Shown here: positions 1 through 6,726 of the stretch, in pieces | Layout: every line of letters begins with the position of its first letter | Numbering within the stretch: the first letter of the stretch is position 1 | Source: CAYVQZ01 sp964453435 | Lineage (GTDB): Bacteria; Abyssobacteria; SURF-5 | Length of the DNA stretch: 16,492 nt | Assembly: GCA_964453435.1 (NCBI GenBank) | Contig: CAYVQZ010000080.1 | Location: 1 to 16,492, forward strand | Direction of reading: 5' to 3' | Translations under genes and position numbers: made by a program | The notes under the pieces: model-generated | What the model was told of the DNA's origin: nothing | The model's input: the letters and a program-made list of their open reading frames with translations, nothing else | Databases searched by the model: none

Positions 1-26
1 TGCGCTTCGTTTTCGCTGACATTCAT

Positions 27-96
27 AATTGTCGGACAGATTCACAGTCCCCTCTGCTGGCTTTTCAGCAGAAAATGGAATTGTCGGACAGATTCA
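27..96. repeat. Direct repeat pair flanking a hairpin
   Basis: The 18-mer aattgtcggacagattca occurs exactly at 27-44 and again at 79-96. Between the copies lies an inverted repeat at 53-72 with a 7-bp stem (TCTGCTG/CAGCAGA) and a 6-nt loop. The core cggacagattc also appears inverted at 116-126, and cggacaga recurs at 202-209. Similar degenerate cores lie at 838-852 and 6399-6451. This looks like a dispersed intergenic repeat family, perhaps remnants of a small non-autonomous element. No coding function is seen in positions 1-213. Confidence 0.6.
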
Positions 97-213
97 TCCC
101 TTGCCGAGACGGCCCGAATCTGTCCGCTGCGCTGCTTTTTCGACGAACGGCGCGACCGTAAGGCGGAGATGGCTCTCTCGGTCCTCCGGCGGCACGGCGT
201 TCGGACAGACCGC

Positions 214-486
214 CTAAGCCAGCGCGTCTTTGAGCGCGCGACCCGCCTTGAAGGAGGGCACGGTTCGAGCTTCTATTTGAATGCTTTCGCCGGTAGCCGG
301 GTTACGGCCTTCGCGAGCCTTGCGCGTTTTTGCCTCGAACGTGCCGAAGCCCACGAGGGAGACTTTTTCCCCTCTCTTCATCGTCTCGGTTATGGTGTTG
401 AGTATTATATCTACGACTGTGCCCGTTTCCTTTTTGGTGAGCCCGCTCTTTTCGGATACGATATCGATCAGTTCTTGCTTAGTCAA
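214..486 (-). CDS. hup: HU-family DNA-binding protein
   Basis: A 90-residue histone-like protein that bends and compacts DNA as a dimer in the nucleoid. The full length matches the HU/IHF family. The N-terminal helical part starts MTKQELIDIVSEKSGLTKKE. A central GFGTFE motif leads into the beta-arm with the R-N-P-A-T-G signature, where Pro intercalates into the minor groove, and the C-terminal FKAGRALKDAL helix closes the fold. The start is TTG at 486, preceded by GGAGGTG with a 7-nt spacer, so the upstream ORF extent does not matter. The gene is monocistronic and lies downstream of gltX in the same direction, but 415 bp apart and with its own promoter (602-632). HU and IHF-like proteins are hard to separate by sequence alone. 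The motif set favours HU. Confidence 0.95.
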   Translation of the reverse strand: MTKQELIDIVSEKSGLTKKETGTVVDIILNTITETMKRGEKVSLVGFGTFEAKTRKAREGRNPATGESIQIEARTVPSFKAGRALKDALA

Positions 487-901
487 TTCGGTTCACCTCC
501 ATAGCTCTACCCCTCCACTCAATTTCGGTACGCCTCGAGGCGGCGCGTCCAGCCCATGCGGGCAGGCTGCTTGGCCGAACCGCTTCGAGACAAGTCGGGT
601 AATTCTACCAGAGGAACTGTAGGGATTGTCAAGTCTTTCCGAATGTTTTTTCGAACGCTTTCGGAAAGACACGGGTTTAGGGAGACACCACGCCGGATGA
701 TGCCCTCCAATAATCTGGTCAATGTTGTTCGCTTGGGGATAGTGAGCCCGTCCGATAATTCGATACGTGGTCGTTCGGCCAGGGTCTACGGCACTTCATG
801 CCCGTAAATCTGGGGCAGTCCCCTTCGCTGAGCAATCATCGGACAAATTCACGGGCCTATCTTGGATCGCCCACCTTGTCATTGGGGACTTCCGGGTCGC
901 T
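487..901. other. Intergenic region with HU promoter and leader
   Basis: 415 bp between the gltX stop and the HU start. It contains the HU promoter (602-632) and a leader of about 110 nt. The leader includes a perfect 12-bp palindrome CGCCTCGAGGCG at 531-542 and a GCCC/GGGC hairpin near 553-565. A degenerate copy of the cggacaaattcac repeat core sits at 838-852, next to a small GGGG/CCCC hairpin at 812-823. The 67-codon minus-strand reading frame at 519-722 runs across the promoter and has no recognisable domain, so I do not call it a gene. Confidence 0.6.
602..632 (-). promoter_or_regulatory. Sigma70-type promoter for HU
   Basis: On the minus strand a perfect -35 TTGACA (632-627) is followed after 19 bp by TAGAAT (607-602). 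A TGG directly upstream of the -10 gives an extended -10. The 19-bp spacer is longer than ideal, but the extended -10 can compensate. The predicted transcript starts near 595, giving a leader of about 110 nt before the HU TTG start. Confidence 0.6.
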
Positions 902-2350
902 TCAAACGAGGGCGAGGACCTTTTCGGCCCGTTCGAGACATTGCTCTTTTCCGAGCAACGGAATCGCTGCGGCGAGTTCCGGCCCGTGCAATCTCCCGGT
1001 GACCGCTATGCGAATGGGCATGTAAAGCTCTTTGCCCTTTGCGCCGGTGCTCTTTTGAATCGTTTTCCCGATGGGCTGGATGTCGCCGGGCGAGAGAGAC
1101 TCCGTGTCTTTCAATTGGTTTGCGAAGGCCGATATAACATCGCGCGCGGCCGGGTTCGCCCGAATATATTCCCGGGCATCGGACGAGATGAGGTCGCCGA
1201 TCGGCTTGAAGTAGACCGCCGACTCCTCGACGCAATCGGCAAGGACGGTCAACTTCCCGCGGATGGAGTCGATTATTTCGAAAAGCCTTTCCTCCGGATA
1301 TCGCGATAAGGCATAGCGGGCCTTGAGCAGATACGGCCTGCAGAGTTCGGCAAGCCTTTTTATCGGAATCCGCCGGATGTATGCGCTGTTCAGCCAATCG
1401 AGCTTGTTCCGGTCGAAGATTGCGGCGCTTTTGCCGAGCGACGGCAGGTCGAAATTCTCCGCGAACTTCTCGGGCGCGAATATTTCCTGGCCGTCGGGGG
1501 GAGCGAATCCCAATAAACCGAACCAGTTGACAATCGCTTCGGGGAGGTAGCCCGCCTCTCGAAACTCCTCAATCGAAGTGGCGCCGTGCCGTTTGCTGAG
1601 GCGCGCCCCATCGGGCCCGTGAATAAGGGAATGGTGTCCGAACCGTGGCGGCTCGGCGTCGAAGGCCTGATAGAGGGCAACGTGTTTGGGCGTATTGGAC
1701 AGGTGGTCATCGCCCCTGATGACATGCGTGATGCGCATTCGCATGTCGTCGATGACGTTTGCAAAATGAAATGTCGGTCTCTTGTCGGCTCTCAGAAGTA
1801 TGAAGTCGCGCACGACCCCCGGCCGGAACAACACTCTGCCTCGTATCATATCGTCCACAGCGAGCGTCTCGTCGGGGACCCGGAAACGCACTACGGGCCG
1901 GCGGTCCTCCTTTTCAAACGCCTCTTTTTCTGCGGGTGACAGGCTTCTGCAACGGTTGTCGTAGCCGGGGGAGCGGCCCTCTTTCAGGGCTTGCGTGCGT
2001 CTGTGTTCGAGTTCCTCCGGCAGGCAATAGCAGTAATAGGCGCATCCGGCGTCGAGCAGGTGTTGGGCTTTTCTTTGATAGGCCCCAAAACATTCCGATT
2101 GGCGGTAAGGCCCGTAATCGCCACCCTTGCCGATTCCCTCATCCCATTCAAGACCAAGCCATTTGAGCGAGGCGATGATGGCCTCGAACGAGGCCTCGGT
2201 GGAGCGCTCGACATCGGTGTCTTCGATTCTCAGGATGAATGCGCCGCCATGTTTTCTTGCATAGGCCCAGTTTATCAGGGCCGTGCGCGCCCCTCCGATG
2301 TGAAGATAGCCGGTCGGGCTCGGCGCAAATCTCACTCTGACTTCACTCAT
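902..2350 (-). CDS. gltX: Glutamyl-tRNA synthetase
   Basis: A 482-residue class I aminoacyl-tRNA synthetase that charges tRNA-Glu with glutamate in the cytosol. It may be discriminating or non-discriminating, and no gatQ-type evidence is in the window. The Rossmann start is VRVRFAPSPTGYLHIGGART, with the HIGH-type motif at His17-Gly20. The KMSKS-type loop is RLSKR at 250-254, and the Zn-region cysteines (CYC and a downstream RC) lie near residues 98-130. The C-terminal part is the helical anticodon-binding domain, and the length is normal. The start chosen is ATG 2350, because ATG is followed directly by the conserved N-terminus and overlaps the ispF stop as ATGA. The longer reading frame up to 2485 only adds sequence inside ispF. 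It is the last gene of the yggU-to-gltX operon. Confidence 0.96.
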   Translation of the reverse strand: MSEVRVRFAPSPTGYLHIGGARTALINWAYARKHGGAFILRIEDTDVERSTEASFEAIIASLKWLGLEWDEGIGKGGDYGPYRQSECFGAYQRKAQHLLDAGCAYYCYCLPEELEHRRTQALKEGRSPGYDNRCRSLSPAEKEAFEKEDRRPVVRFRVPDETLAVDDMIRGRVLFRPGVVRDFILLRADKRPTFHFANVIDDMRMRITHVIRGDDHLSNTPKHVALYQAFDAEPPRFGHHSLIHGPDGARLSKRHGATSIEEFREAGYLPEAIVNWFGLLGFAPPDGQEIFAPEKFAENFDLPSLGKSAAIFDRNKLDWLNSAYIRRIPIKRLAELCRPYLLKARYALSRYPEERLFEIIDSIRGKLTVLADCVEESAVYFKPIGDLISSDAREYIRANPAARDVISAFANQLKDTESLSPGDIQPIGKTIQKSTGAKGKELYMPIRIAVTGRLHGPELAAAIPLLGKEQCLERAEKVLALV

Positions 2351-2823
2351 GATGTCTCTTCCACGAGCGCGACCGCTTCCGCGCACAGGGCTTCGCCCGC
2401 TCCGATTGGGCCAAGTCCCTCTGCGGTCTTCCCTTTCACACTCACTCGCCCAAACTCGATTCCGACGGCCTCGGCGATGTTCCATTCTATTTGTCCCTTA
2501 TAGGGAAGCAGGCGGGGCGCCTCGGCGACCACGACCGCGTCGATGTTCGATATCGAATAACCCGCCGAAGCAATTTCACCGGCCACCTTTCTGAGAAGTT
2601 CGATGCTCGACGCTCCCTTGTATCGAGGGTCGCTATCCGGGAAATGCTCGCCGATATCACCAAGAGCCGCAGCGCCGAGAAGCGCATCGATGACGGCGTG
2701 GCAAAGCGCGTCGCCGTCGGAATGGCCGGTCAGCTCCTTATCGAACGGTATTTTTATTCCGCCGAGAATAATTCCATCGCCGGGAGTGAGACGATGTATG
2801 TCGAAGCCGATGCCTATGCGCAT
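2347..2823 (-). CDS. ispF: 2-C-methyl-D-erythritol 2,4-cyclodiphosphate synthase
   Basis: A 158-residue enzyme of the non-mevalonate (MEP) isoprenoid pathway. It cyclises CDP-methylerythritol 2-phosphate to the 2,4-cyclodiphosphate with release of CMP. The family start RIGIGFDIHRL is intact, with metal ligands Asp8, His10 and His42, and the TGHSDGDALCHAVIDALLGA block is conserved. The next motif, GDIGEHFPDSDP, is also present. The length is typical, since IspF is a trimer of chains of about 160 residues. The ATG at 2823 has no obvious Shine-Dalgarno in front of it, and 91 bp separate it from the ispD stop. Its TGA overlaps the gltX ATG by ATGA, which implies translational coupling. It lies directly downstream of ispD, which acts two steps earlier in the same pathway. 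Confidence 0.96.
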   Translation of the reverse strand: MRIGIGFDIHRLTPGDGIILGGIKIPFDKELTGHSDGDALCHAVIDALLGAAALGDIGEHFPDSDPRYKGASSIELLRKVAGEIASAGYSISNIDAVVVAEAPRLLPYKGQIEWNIAEAVGIEFGRVSVKGKTAEGLGPIGAGEALCAEAVALVEETS

Positions 2824-2914
2824 GTGATGTTTCGGCCTGCGTGTTTGGTCATGTGTTCATTTGTACGCTTCAGGAGCTCTGACAGACGCGCGGGGCCACA
2901 TGCATTGCGTGCCC

Positions 2915-3619
2915 TCACAGTTTTCGTCGTTCGAGAATTTGCTCGCATAAAATGATGTCTTCCGGCGTTGTCACCTTGATGTTCTCGTACGCTCCCATCA
3001 CCATATATACGGGAACCCCGATGCGCTCGACGAGAGTCGCCTCGTCGGTGGCGACGTATCCGTCCTTTTGGGCTTTTTCGAACGCAGCCGCCAGTATCGT
3101 CCGTTTGAAGCATTGCGGTGTCTGCACGGCGCGCAGGCCGGCTCGCTCGAGGGTGTCGACGACAATGCCTTGCTCGTCACAGACCTTGACGGTATCCTTG
3201 CACGGGACGGCGGCAATCGCCGCGCCGGTTTGTTTCGCCCGTTCGAGCACGTCGCGGATAAGTTGAAGCGTAACGAGCGGCCTGGCGCCATCGTGAATTG
3301 CCACAAGCTCGGCGTCGCCCGGAATTTCCTTGAAGCAGTTCAGGACAGACTCCTGCCGCACTTGCCCGCCGGCGACAAGCCGGATGTGGGGTTGCCCAGC
3401 GGCCCTCTCCCCGATTATGGTTCTGACACGTTCTCTGTGTTCCGGCGGGCACGCAATGAGGATAGATGAAAAAAGGCCGGCCCGAAGAAAGGGCTCGAGG
3501 GTCCAAGCCAGGAGCGGCTTGCCAAGAAGGGGTGTGAACACTTTCGGGTGCGACGACCGCATCCGTTCGCCGCGGCCGGCGGCCGGAATGATTGCCGCGA
3601 TATGAATCGAGCTTTCCAT
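2915..3619 (-). CDS. ispD: 2-C-methyl-D-erythritol 4-phosphate cytidylyltransferase
   Basis: A 234-residue nucleotidyltransferase that forms CDP-methylerythritol from MEP and CTP. The nucleotide-binding loop is AAIIPAAGRGERM, with Arg16 and downstream Lys26 (HPKVF) as the usual catalytic pair. The family blocks VAIHDGARPLV, RAVQTPQCF and TDEATLVE are all present. The length is normal for single-domain IspD, so this is not an IspDF fusion. The chosen start is ATG 3619, nine residues before the conserved strand. The Shine-Dalgarno is weak. It lies 67 bp downstream of the PIN/TRAM gene and 91 bp upstream of ispF in one operon. Confidence 0.95.
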   Translation of the reverse strand: MESSIHIAAIIPAAGRGERMRSSHPKVFTPLLGKPLLAWTLEPFLRAGLFSSILIACPPEHRERVRTIIGERAAGQPHIRLVAGGQVRQESVLNCFKEIPGDAELVAIHDGARPLVTLQLIRDVLERAKQTGAAIAAVPCKDTVKVCDEQGIVVDTLERAGLRAVQTPQCFKRTILAAAFEKAQKDGYVATDEATLVERIGVPVYMVMGAYENIKVTTPEDIILCEQILERRKL

Positions 3620-3686
3620 TCGGACCCGAAAACGGTCAGGCCTCTCCCGCGTTGTGATGAGACCGGCGTGTTTTATGCGCGACGGT

Positions 3687-4691
3687 TTACTTGATTTTGG
3701 TGAAAATCATTTGGCCGGCCGAGGTTTGAAGCACGCTGGTGACCGTGACTTTTACCTCCCGCCCGATCATCCGGGAACCGTTTTCGACCACAACCATTGT
3801 GCCATCATCGAGGTAGCCGACTCCCTGTCCGGGCTCCTTTCCCTCCTTGATAATCTTGATAATGAAATCCTCGTCGGGAAGCACAATCGGTTTCAGCGCA
3901 TTGGCAAGGTCATTGATATTGAGAACTTCGATTCCCTGAAATTGAGCGACTTTGTTCAGATTAAAATCATTTGTGAGGATTTTCGCCCGCAGTTGTTTGG
4001 CAAGCTTGACAAGTTTCGAATCGACCTCGCGGATTTCGGGGAAATCGACCTCGCTGACGCGCACGTCGATGGAAACCTGCTTTTGGATTTCGTTCAGAAT
4101 ATCCAGTCCTCTTCTTCCGCGGGTTCGCCGCAGGGGTTCGGGCGAATCGGCGATGTTTTGCAATTCAACCAGCACGAAGCGAGGGATGACCAGGCTGCCC
4201 TCGATAAAGCCCAGTTTGCAGATATCGGCAATACGGCCGTCGATGATGACACTTGTGTCGAGCACCTTGGGCGCATTCAATCCCCCACGCCCGAATGCAG
4301 GCGCCGGCAGAATTCTGAGGTCGCCCTTCAGCTTCACTCCGATGGAAAACCCGAGATACCCGAGCACCAGCATGAGGATAATAGTCAGGAAATTCTTCGT
4401 CCGGTCGAACAGAATGAACGTTTCGGGGAGGACCAGGTCGAGCCAGCCAACGACAAAGCTGGCTGTCACCAGTCCGAGAATCAGGCCCACGATGGGCGCA
4501 ACCAGCCCTTCGAACGAGAAATTCCTTATGACGAACTCGACTCCCATAACGATGAAAGCAATGGCTACACCCGCCATCATACCGATAATCGAGTGCCAGG
4601 GATGAACGGTGCCGAACGTATTTCCGATAACATATCCGATGGAGGCGCTGAATACGGTCAAGAGCACTCTGGCAACGAACGTGACCAGCAT
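3687..4691 (-). CDS. yacL: YacL-like membrane protein with PIN and TRAM domains
   Basis: A 334-residue protein. The N-terminus has four hydrophobic membrane segments at about residues 4-24, 34-55, 62-83 and 101-118. A cytoplasmic PIN-type ribonuclease domain follows, starting KVLDTSVIIDGR with acidic residues Asp145 and Asp151. Further PIN acidic positions lie in LVELQNIAD and in ILTNDFNLN. The C-terminal part (VGYLDDGTMVVVENG to the end) is a TRAM RNA-binding domain. This is the architecture of Bacillus YacL, whose RNA target is not established. YacL genes usually sit next to ispD, as here. The start ATG 4691 has a strong AAGGAGGTGAG site upstream. The gene is 40 bp downstream of the phosphorylase gene. 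The functional detail (membrane-tethered RNase) is inferred from the domains only. Confidence 0.9.
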   Translation of the reverse strand: MLVTFVARVLLTVFSASIGYVIGNTFGTVHPWHSIIGMMAGVAIAFIVMGVEFVIRNFSFEGLVAPIVGLILGLVTASFVVGWLDLVLPETFILFDRTKNFLTIILMLVLGYLGFSIGVKLKGDLRILPAPAFGRGGLNAPKVLDTSVIIDGRIADICKLGFIEGSLVIPRFVLVELQNIADSPEPLRRTRGRRGLDILNEIQKQVSIDVRVSEVDFPEIREVDSKLVKLAKQLRAKILTNDFNLNKVAQFQGIEVLNINDLANALKPIVLPDEDFIIKIIKEGKEPGQGVGYLDDGTMVVVENGSRMIGREVKVTVTSVLQTSAGQMIFTKIK

Positions 4692-4731
4692 CCTTTCTCA
4701 CCTCCTTTCGCTTCCGACAGAGAATACACAG

Positions 4732-5556
4732 TCAGCGCATGGATTTTATTGTCTTACTGATAAGTCGACTCAACTTCGGCTCTGCCTCGGCGGCAACCTT
4801 AAGTATCATCTCTATGTTTGCGGGCTTCAGGGCATCGGGAAGGCATTCGTCCGTGATACAACTGATGCCGAGCACTCGCAGACCGGCGTGGACCGCGACG
4901 ATAACCTCCGGCACGGTCGACATTCCCACCGCATCCGCGCCGATGATCCTCAGGAACCGGTATTCCGCTCTGGTTTCGAGATTCGGGCCGGCAACGGCGA
5001 CATATACACCCCGCTTCAGAGATATCTTCGCATCGAGAGCGACCGTTTCAAGCAGATCGATCAGCTTGGAGTCATAAGGTTCAATCATGTCGGGAAACCG
5101 CGGGCCAAGGCTGTCGTCATTCGGTCCGATGAGCGGATTGTCACCCATCAGGTTGATGTGGTCGGTAATAGCCATGAGGTCGCCTGCCCGGAAATTCGGA
5201 TTCATGCCGCCGGCGGCGTTCGAGACCACAAGGGTTTTGATGCCGAGCGATTTCATCACCCTGACGGGGAATGTAAGCTCCTTCATTGAATACCCCTCAT
5301 AATAATGAAAGCGTCCTTGCATCGCAACAACATTCTTCTCGCCGATTTTACCGAAGACAAGTTTATTCTCATGACTCGCGACAGCCGAAGTGGGGAAGTT
5401 TGGCAGCTCGTCATACGGAATCGTTTTCTTCCCTTTGATTTCCTTAACCAGTTCTCCCAGCCCGGTGCCGAGAATGATGCCAACGTGCGGTTTTATATCG
5501 ACTTTCTTCCTGATCGCGCTGCTTGTTTCGGAGATTCTCCGCTTGAGATCAAGCAA
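4732..5556 (-). CDS. Purine nucleoside phosphorylase (PNP/MTAP family)
   Basis: A 274-residue trimeric-type nucleoside phosphorylase that splits purine nucleosides with phosphate to give base and (deoxy)ribose 1-phosphate. Family blocks seen are GIILGTGLGELV (phosphate loop), the SHENKLVFG region, QGRFHYYEG, VVSNAAGGMN, GPNLETRAEYR and DAVGMSTVPEVI. The start chosen is TTG 5556, because AGGAGG lies 6 nt upstream. The reading frame extends 12 more codons to 5592, but that adds the Shine-Dalgarno itself to the protein. Residue 236 is Asp (CITDECLPDAL), where 6-oxopurine-specific PNPs carry Asn. Asp is the residue of adenosine-type and methylthioadenosine phosphorylases, while the Glu of the LETRAE motif is PNP-like. 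The exact substrate (guanosine/inosine, adenosine or methylthioadenosine) is therefore open. It is the second gene of the operon. Confidence 0.9.
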   Translation of the reverse strand: MLDLKRRISETSSAIRKKVDIKPHVGIILGTGLGELVKEIKGKKTIPYDELPNFPTSAVASHENKLVFGKIGEKNVVAMQGRFHYYEGYSMKELTFPVRVMKSLGIKTLVVSNAAGGMNPNFRAGDLMAITDHINLMGDNPLIGPNDDSLGPRFPDMIEPYDSKLIDLLETVALDAKISLKRGVYVAVAGPNLETRAEYRFLRIIGADAVGMSTVPEVIVAVHAGLRVLGISCITDECLPDALKPANIEMILKVAAEAEPKLSRLISKTIKSMR

Positions 5557-5600
5557 TTTTTCGCCTCCTCTCCCACTACTGGTCTCGACCAACCCGGCGT

Positions 5601-5909
5601 TCAGGCCGGGAAATCGTGCGCAGCCTCGGATATCCGCGCTTTTACCGCTTCTTCCTCCAAGTGTTTCAGAAGGATGCGCTTCCGCCGACTCTTCGCTCCC
5701 GATACTACTCGAACGTCTCGCTTCGGGATGGCAAAAAGTTCCGAGAGAAACCGAAGGCAGGCCTCGTTCGCGGCCCCCTCAACCGGCGGCGCCTTCACGC
5801 GCAATCGCACGTAATCGCCGGTGGCGCCAACTATTTCATCACGAGAGGCCCGCGGCTGAACCTGCACACAAAGAATTGTGCCTTCCTTTGCCGACTGGAC
5901 AAACGCCAA
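5601..5909 (-). CDS. yggU: YggU-family (DUF167) protein
   Basis: A 102-residue small alpha/beta protein of the DUF167/YggU family, whose molecular role is unknown. It carries the family signature VRLRVKAPPVEGAANEACLR, followed by VVSGAKSRRKRI, which is the conserved G-x-x-S-R-x-K motif. The start chosen is TTG 5909, with a GGAAAAGGGG stretch just upstream. The frame is open to an ATG at 5999, but that codon lies upstream of the promoter at 5947-5976, so it cannot be used by the transcript from there. The protein length then agrees with the usual 95-105 residues. It is the first gene of the six-gene operon, 44 bp before the phosphorylase start. Confidence 0.88.
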   Translation of the reverse strand: MAFVQSAKEGTILCVQVQPRASRDEIVGATGDYVRLRVKAPPVEGAANEACLRFLSELFAIPKRDVRVVSGAKSRRKRILLKHLEEEAVKARISEAAHDFPA

Positions 5910-5946
5910 CGAAACCCCTTTTCCTGTGGTGCTCCCGTTTCGCCGG

Positions 5947-5976
5947 ATTATAGCACGACGCTTTTTTTGTTTGCAA
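5947..5976 (-). promoter_or_regulatory. Extended -10 promoter of the yggU-pnp-yacL-ispDF-gltX operon
   Basis: Minus strand: TTGCAA (5976-5971), an 18-bp spacer, then the perfect -10 TATAAT (5952-5947). A TGC directly before the -10 gives the TGn extended element. Transcription should begin near 5940, about 30 nt upstream of the yggU TTG start. There is no other clear promoter in the short gaps between the downstream genes. Confidence 0.7.
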
Positions 5977-6371
5977 CAAGAAATTTCAGGATGCTTCATG
6001 CCATGGCCTCAAATAAATCCGGCTTTGAGAGCCGCCTTGCTGTCTTACCAGCCATGATGACTTTTTTTCTCGTAACTCTATTGCGGCGCCTTCTGTGTTT
6101 TCAATGGCGGCGATATGATGCGTTGCTAAGGAGCCCCGTAAATCTGCGCGGTGATTTCGGCGGTGCGGCTTTGGAACAGTGAATCGCTCCCACGATTGGT
6201 GATGCGGCTAATTACGAACGCGAAGCCCCGCGCCTCGCGGGACAGGTTCGGGACCGTGAGTGTGTCCGACGATTCGATTGGCGGCATTTTCACTGCGCCC
6301 AATAACGATGATATACATGACGATTACGGATGAGCGAATGAATTGGCGCCTGCAAAGGAATTTTCGGTTAT

Positions 6372-6397
6372 CCCTGTAGGAGCGGATTTATCCGCAC
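6372..6397. repeat. REP-like palindromic element
   Basis: The sequence tgtaggagcggatttatccg, continuing cacaa, contains the imperfect palindrome GCGGAttTATCCGC at 6382-6395. The tgtaggagcgg...ccgc pattern resembles the widespread REP sequences best known from Pseudomonas-like genomes (general knowledge). Only one copy is in the window, so membership in a family here is an inference. Confidence 0.45.
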
Positions 6398-6398
6398 A

Positions 6399-6595
6399 AA
6401 TTGTCGGAACCATTCACTGTGAGCAGAGAACCGCCATATGAAATTATCGGACACACTCGCTGTCCCCGAAAAGCTGAAGGCCTAATTCCGGGGACGTGGA
6501 TTTATGGGCCGAAGGTCACGCTCCGCGTGATTCCGCGCCCCCGGAACAAGATTAGGTTGCGGCTACAACGGACAGTGAATGGTCCCTTACGCTGA
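6399..6595. repeat. Dispersed intergenic repeat, copy A
   Basis: Contains aattgtcgga...ttcactgt (6399-6420) and aattatcggacacac (6442-6456), like the repeat at the window's left end. It continues with ttccggggac (6486-6495) and ttccgcgcccccg (6531-6543), and ends with cggacagtgaatggtccc near 6570. The two middle words recur exactly and in the same order at 10740-10775. This indicates a degenerate dispersed element. Confidence 0.5.
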
Positions 6596-6666
6596 GTTTT
6601 CGTCAAGATGCGCAATTGGGGGAATACCTCTTCCCTTTGTCTGTTTTCGGTTTTTTCGTTTTTTGC

Positions 6667-6695
6667 TTGACAAACGCGGCCGGCGAGTCTATAAT
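6667..6695 (+). promoter_or_regulatory. Perfect-consensus sigma70 promoter of the HTH-EIIA gene
   Basis: TTGACA at 6667-6672 and TATAAT at 6690-6695 are both perfect, with the ideal 17-bp spacer. The predicted start is near 6702, about 25 nt before the GTG start codon at 6727. Such a strong promoter in front of a regulator usually implies repression, and a palindrome covers the expected start point. Confidence 0.85.
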
Positions 6696-6696
6696 C

Positions 6697-6709
6697 TGTT
6701 TAGTAAACA
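6697..6709. promoter_or_regulatory. Candidate operator palindrome
   Basis: TGTTTAGTAAACA is a perfect 13-bp inverted repeat (6-bp arms, central G). It starts one base after the -10 box and covers the predicted transcription start of the HTH-EIIA gene. Its position suits steric repression, and autoregulation by the encoded XRE-type protein is the simplest reading (inference). Confidence 0.5.
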
Positions 6710-6726
6710 ATAAACATGGAGCGGCC

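Larger units (their letters stand above)
5910..6726. other. Gene-free region with two promoters and repeats
   Basis: About 0.8 kb between the divergent yggU and HTH-EIIA genes. Apart from the two promoters (5947-5976 minus; 6667-6695 plus) it holds a REP-like palindrome (6372-6397), a dispersed repeat region (6399-6595) and a perfect 6-bp-stem hairpin TCACGC/GCGTGA at 6516-6530. Reading frames here have no recognisable domain. Positions 6000-6370 show nothing I can interpret and may be decayed sequence. Confidence 0.55.

Noticed and set aside
519..722. 67-codon minus-strand ORF upstream of HU
   Set aside because: It spans the HU promoter, has no ribosome site or recognisable domain, and reads as chance coding in a leader region.
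812..823. GGGG-cagt-CCCC hairpin as the gltX terminator
   Set aside because: Short stem, no T-tract on the minus strand, and it lies about 80 bp beyond the stop inside repeat-like sequence.
5616..6182. 188-codon plus-strand ORF opposite yggU
   Set aside because: It is the antisense shadow of yggU and its promoter, and has no domain signal or ribosome site.
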